Positions 14,051 to 17,038 of a DNA stretch of 17,038 nt are shown here, piece by piece (positions within the stretch are counted from its first letter, which is position 1; every line of letters starts with the position of its first letter). The notes under the pieces are model-generated. The model saw only the letters and a program-made list of their open reading frames with translations, searched no databases and was not told the origin of the DNA. Origin of the DNA: DATJGF01 sp035495315 (lineage in GTDB: Bacteria; Verrucomicrobiota; Verrucomicrobiia; Limisphaerales; UBA8199). The translations under genes were made by a program, and so were the position numbers. The stretch is taken from positions 1 to 17,038 of the forward strand of contig DATJGF010000120.1 of NCBI GenBank assembly GCA_035495315.1. The letters are read 5' to 3'.

Positions 14051-15184
14051 ATGAAAAAGCGCATCCTTGTTCTTGGCGCCGGCTTCGGCGGGCTCGAACT
14101 CACCACCCTGCTTTCGGAGGCGTTGGGCGACAAAGTCGAAGTGACGCTGATTGACAAGAACGACTCCTTCTATTTCGGCTTTTCGAAACTCGATGTGATG
14201 TTCGGGCACGCTAAGCCCGACGCGGTGCGACTGCCCTATAAGAAATTCGTGAAGCCCGGCGTGCGGTTTCTTCAGGAAACGATCTCATCGATCGATCCCA
14301 TCGCCAAGCGCGTCAAGACTGATCGCGGCACCTATGAGGCAGACTTCCTGGTCGTCGCGCTCGGAGCCGACTACCATTTTGCCGCCACGCCGGGGATGGC
14401 GGATGCCACTGAGTTCTACACACTAGAGGGCGCCACACGGCTGAGTAAAGTCCTCCCTACGTTCACCAAAGGCCGCGTTCTCATCGCCGTCGGGGGAGCG
14501 CCCTTCAAATGCCCGCCGGCGCCCAGCGAAGCGGCGCTGATGATGCACGATTACCTTACGACTCGCGGTATCCGCAGCGCGTGTGACATCACGCTCATCC
14601 TCCCGCTCGAAGTTCCTATTCCCCCCTCGCCCGAAACCTCGCGGGCGCTGCTCGCCGCCTTCGCGGAGCGGAACATTACGTTCGTCGCCGACCGTGAAAT
14701 GAAATCAGTCGATACGCAGCGCAGGGTCGTCACCCTCGACGATGGCCGCGAGTTTCCTTACGACCTTTTCCTTGGCGTCCCGGCTATCCGCGCCCCGAAG
14801 ATGCTCGAGGAAAGCGGCATGACCGAGGACGGCTACGTGCCGGTAAAGCCCAAGACGCTTGAGACGCGCTTCCCCGACGTTTACGCCGTCGGCGATTGCG
14901 CCCGACAGGGGACGCCGAAAGCCGGCGTTTTCGCCGAGGGCGCTGCGCGGGCGGTTGCAAAGGCGCTGATTGCCCGGCTCCAGAACCAGGAGATTCCCGT
15001 GACCCACGCGGGGACCGGCTCGTGCTACATCGAATTCGGCGGCGGACGGATCGGTCGTGTTGATGTGGACTTTTTCTCCAACCCCGATCACCCGGTTGGG
15101 AAGTATTATGAACCGTCGGTTGCGTTACGCGCCGACAAGGAGCATTTCGGTTCCAGCCGCCGCGCCCGCTGGTTTGGGCTATAA
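14051..15184 (+). CDS. Sulfide:quinone oxidoreductase-like FAD flavoprotein
   Basis: A 377-aa two-dinucleotide-fold flavoprotein. The FAD motif VLGAGFGGLE is at 7-16 and the second FAD motif FPDVYAVGDCA at 274-284. Between them lies VGGAPFKCPPAPSEAALMMHDYL, the typical SQR/flavocytochrome c sulfide dehydrogenase motif, with the candidate active Cys154. Other cysteines are C283 in GDCA and C325 in GTGSCYIEFGG, the latter at a place where this family often has CYxE. The second catalytic Cys of genuine SQR (about residue 347 in known enzymes) is not obvious. It may therefore be a type with another acceptor or substrate. No transmembrane helix is seen; SQRs are monotopic. It lies divergent from a cysteine synthase/rhodanese operon, supporting sulfide handling. 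Confidence 0.85.
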   Translation: MKKRILVLGAGFGGLELTTLLSEALGDKVEVTLIDKNDSFYFGFSKLDVMFGHAKPDAVRLPYKKFVKPGVRFLQETISSIDPIAKRVKTDRGTYEADFLVVALGADYHFAATPGMADATEFYTLEGATRLSKVLPTFTKGRVLIAVGGAPFKCPPAPSEAALMMHDYLTTRGIRSACDITLILPLEVPIPPSPETSRALLAAFAERNITFVADREMKSVDTQRRVVTLDDGREFPYDLFLGVPAIRAPKMLEESGMTEDGYVPVKPKTLETRFPDVYAVGDCARQGTPKAGVFAEGAARAVAKALIARLQNQEIPVTHAGTGSCYIEFGGGRIGRVDVDFFSNPDHPVGKYYEPSVALRADKEHFGSSRRARWFGL

Positions 15185-15209
15185 TCTCCAACCTCAAACC
15201 CACCGGCTG

Positions 15210-15285
15210 TCGCGGTCATTTTTCCAGCAAACTCATCCGGGCTCCGGACAATGGGGATTTTGGTTGAATCCTGGCTGACGGACGG
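15210..15285 (-). pseudogene. Fragment of a second rhodanese gene
   Basis: On the minus strand this gap encodes VRSPDEFAGKMTA, in frame with the sulfurtransferase sequence VRSPDEFSGKVIA (10 of 13 identical). At DNA level 29 of 38 bases match between 15212-15249 and 12263-12300 on the same strand. Similarity falls off on both sides, so only the region around the second-domain DVR-motif is left. It is a relic of a paralogous or duplicated rhodanese, squeezed into the 113 bases between the flavoprotein and aldehyde dehydrogenase genes. Confidence 0.6.
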
Positions 15286-15297
15286 CACCCTAAGCTT

Positions 15298-16731
15298 ATG
15301 CTAAACATTCCCGTGCTGCGCTGGGGCCGTCCGTACTCGAGCCTTGAAGTGGATAGCGTCGTTCACTTCTCAACGGGCGAAACCCTCGCCAAGGTCAGCC
15401 AGGCCATTCCCGGTCTGCTCGCCAAAGATATTCGCCAGGCTCAGCGCGCCCGGGACGTGCTCTGCGAGATTCCCTGCCGCGACCTCATCACCCTGATGAA
15501 AAAAGCGGCCGACCTTTACCAGGACGCGACCTTGCCGATGGGCGATGGCGTGCAGTCGCCCGCCGATTTCGTGCGCCAGCAATCGGCTTCGACCGGCCTG
15601 CCCGAGCACATGTGCAAAGCGAACATGGCAAAAAACCATTTCGTTCTCTCGAACATGGATCGCATCCTGGATTGCCTGACGCGGGGATTGGACCTGGAAA
15701 TTCTTTCGCGTGGGTACGGCATGGAGTCACGTGGCGTGATGGTGAGTTATCAAGCGCAGTCCCCGGTGCTTGGACTGGTGCTGCCGTCGAACTCGCCCGG
15801 CGTCCACACGCTCTGGCTCCCGGTCATCCCGATGCAAGTTGGTCTCGTGCTGAAACCCGGCCCGCAGGAGCCGTGGACACCGTATCGGATGGCGGCGGCG
15901 TTTTGGGAGGCGGGCGTGCCGCGTGAGGCCATCAGCATTTATCCTGGGGCCGCAGAAATGGGCGCCGAAGTGGTGAGCCGCGTTCACCGGACGAAGATTT
16001 TTGGCAGCACAGAAACGGTCAAGCGTTACGAGGGCAACCCGCGCGTGCAAGTCCATGGACCCGGCTTTAGCAAAGTCCTGCTCGGTGACGACGCGGTGGA
16101 CGATTGGGAAAAATACATCGATCTCATCGTTGAGGGCATTTATGTCAACAGCGGCCGCGGATGCATCAACACGTCGGGCGTGTGGGCGTCTCGTCACACG
16201 AAAGAGATCGCTGGGGCCCTCGCCGAGCGGCTGGGACCGATCGCGGTGAAGCCGCCGGAGGATCCAACCGCGGGTTTGGCGGCCTTCACGGTGCCCGGCC
16301 AGGCCCAGGCGATTCACGCGTCGATCCAGGAAAAGATCAAAGAGAGCGCGGCCGAAGACATGACGGCGAAGTTTGGCCCGCGCCTGGTTGAAAAGGAACG
16401 CTGCGCTTATCTTCGCCCGTGGGTGATCCATTGCGAAGCGCCCGACGCGAAGATCGCCAGCACCGAGTACATGTTCCCGTACGTCACCGTCATTCAGTGT
16501 CCGCAGGACCAAATGATAGAGAAGATCGGCCCCACGCTGGTCGCCTCTGCGATTACGAACGACAAAAAATGGGAACGGCAACTGACCGCCGCGACGAACA
16601 TTGACCGCTTAAACATCGGCCCCATCCCAACCACCAAACTCAACTGGCTCCAGCCCCACGAAGGCAACATCGTCGATTTTCTGTTCCGGGCCAGGGCCTT
16701 CCAAGTACCACCCGAACGGTTTCCGTCTTAG
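15298..16731 (+). CDS. Aldehyde dehydrogenase superfamily protein, atypical
   Basis: A 477-aa member of the ALDH fold. The oxyanion Asn lies in LPSNSPGVH (Asn165), the cofactor Lys in LVLKPGP (Lys186), the GSTE cofactor loop at 236-239, and the nucleophile Cys289 in VNSGRGCINTSG. The C-terminal oligomerisation region ends in FLFRARAFQ. The usual ELGGK motif, whose Glu is the general base for thioester hydrolysis, is replaced by VHGPGFSK (252-259), and the EPFGP motif by TEYMFPYV. Loss of that Glu is seen in CoA-acylating or reductive ALDH-fold enzymes, so it may not be a simple NAD aldehyde oxidiser. No ribosome site precedes the ATG. Start 114 bases after the flavoprotein gene; co-transcription possible. 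Confidence 0.85.
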   Translation: MLNIPVLRWGRPYSSLEVDSVVHFSTGETLAKVSQAIPGLLAKDIRQAQRARDVLCEIPCRDLITLMKKAADLYQDATLPMGDGVQSPADFVRQQSASTGLPEHMCKANMAKNHFVLSNMDRILDCLTRGLDLEILSRGYGMESRGVMVSYQAQSPVLGLVLPSNSPGVHTLWLPVIPMQVGLVLKPGPQEPWTPYRMAAAFWEAGVPREAISIYPGAAEMGAEVVSRVHRTKIFGSTETVKRYEGNPRVQVHGPGFSKVLLGDDAVDDWEKYIDLIVEGIYVNSGRGCINTSGVWASRHTKEIAGALAERLGPIAVKPPEDPTAGLAAFTVPGQAQAIHASIQEKIKESAAEDMTAKFGPRLVEKERCAYLRPWVIHCEAPDAKIASTEYMFPYVTVIQCPQDQMIEKIGPTLVASAITNDKKWERQLTAATNIDRLNIGPIPTTKLNWLQPHEGNIVDFLFRARAFQVPPERFPS

Positions 16732-17038
16732 AGCCTGTTTTAAAATTGTAGGAGCGGACGTGAGGAAGCTTTCGTCCTCAAAAGAGACGGCATGAGGCGT
16801 GGAACAGGACTCAAGCTCACGCCGGCTCGTTGCAGCCAGCGTGCCAGGAGGTTGTCCAATTAGCAACATTCATCGCATCAACGCCTCCTATCAGATGCAA
16901 TCACGTGTTCACTCGAAGGAAATTCCGGAACGTCGGGACCGGAACATCCCGGAAGTGGGAAGGCGGTATTTTGTTCCCAATGGAGGCCAACCTCATCTGC
17001 TCTCCTCCTCGGGCGACTCAGATCATGTTCTTCTCCAG
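16732..17038. other. Gene-free right end with inverted repeats
   Basis: No supported gene in these 307 bases. A 6-bp hairpin (TGAGGA 16761-16766, TCCTCA 16775-16780) about 30 bases after the aldehyde dehydrogenase stop may end its transcript. GGCGTG (16796-16801) and CACGCC (16818-16823) form another inverted pair. At 16923-16954 CCGGAA occurs three times, interleaved with the inverted pairs TTCCGG/CCGGAA and CGGGA/TCCCG. This may be a repeat or the upstream region of a gene beyond the window. Confidence 0.45.

Noticed and set aside
15727..16581. Long open frame opposite the aldehyde dehydrogenase gene
   Set aside because: Arg/His-rich antisense translation without a domain; it is a by-product of GC-rich codon use.

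Overview
The window looks like chromosomal DNA of a GC-moderate (roughly 55-60%, by eye) soil-type bacterium, most likely Verrucomicrobiota (Pedosphaera-like) or Acidobacteriota. The reasons are two orphan MacB/FtsX-type 'ADOP' permeases paired with a PadR regulator, many starts with weak or no Shine-Dalgarno sequence, palindromic intergenic repeats, and protein sequences that resemble that group. This taxonomic call is inference from family resemblance. No tRNA, rRNA, CRISPR array or complete insertion sequence was seen.

Layout. (1) 125-3852, all minus strand: a D-2-hydroxyacid dehydrogenase, MetF, a membrane-anchored TpbA-like tyrosine phosphatase, and an orphan protein with two receiver domains whose start lies against a large palindromic repeat. 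(2) 3833-4254, minus: a decayed two-gene module, a small helical ORF overlapping a MNT/DUF6036-type nucleotidyltransferase that has lost its middle. (3) 4425-5294, plus: a secreted alpha/beta hydrolase with a good sigma70-type promoter. (4) 5504-11810, minus: PadR regulator, then two translationally coupled ADOP permeases, then a frameshifted relic of a HlyD-type adaptor. (5) 11956-13805, minus: a cysteine-synthase-like PLP enzyme and a thiosulfate sulfurtransferase in one operon. (6) 14051-16731, plus and divergent from (5): a sulfide:quinone-oxidoreductase-like flavoprotein and an unusual aldehyde dehydrogenase, with a rhodanese gene relic between them.

How the genes may work together. Genes 11956-15184 form a plausible sulfur-handling neighbourhood: the flavoprotein could oxidise sulfide, the rhodanese would move sulfane sulfur, and the PLP enzyme would fix sulfide or thiosulfate into cysteine. 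PadR probably controls the permease pair. The most interesting signals are relics and structure: a rhodanese fragment on the opposite strand between two plus-strand genes, a HlyD fragment with two compensating indels, a nucleotidyltransferase with an internal deletion inside an out-of-phase overlapping gene pair, and a bipartite palindrome that may provide the start of the receiver protein. I found no convincing wholly new multi-gene system.
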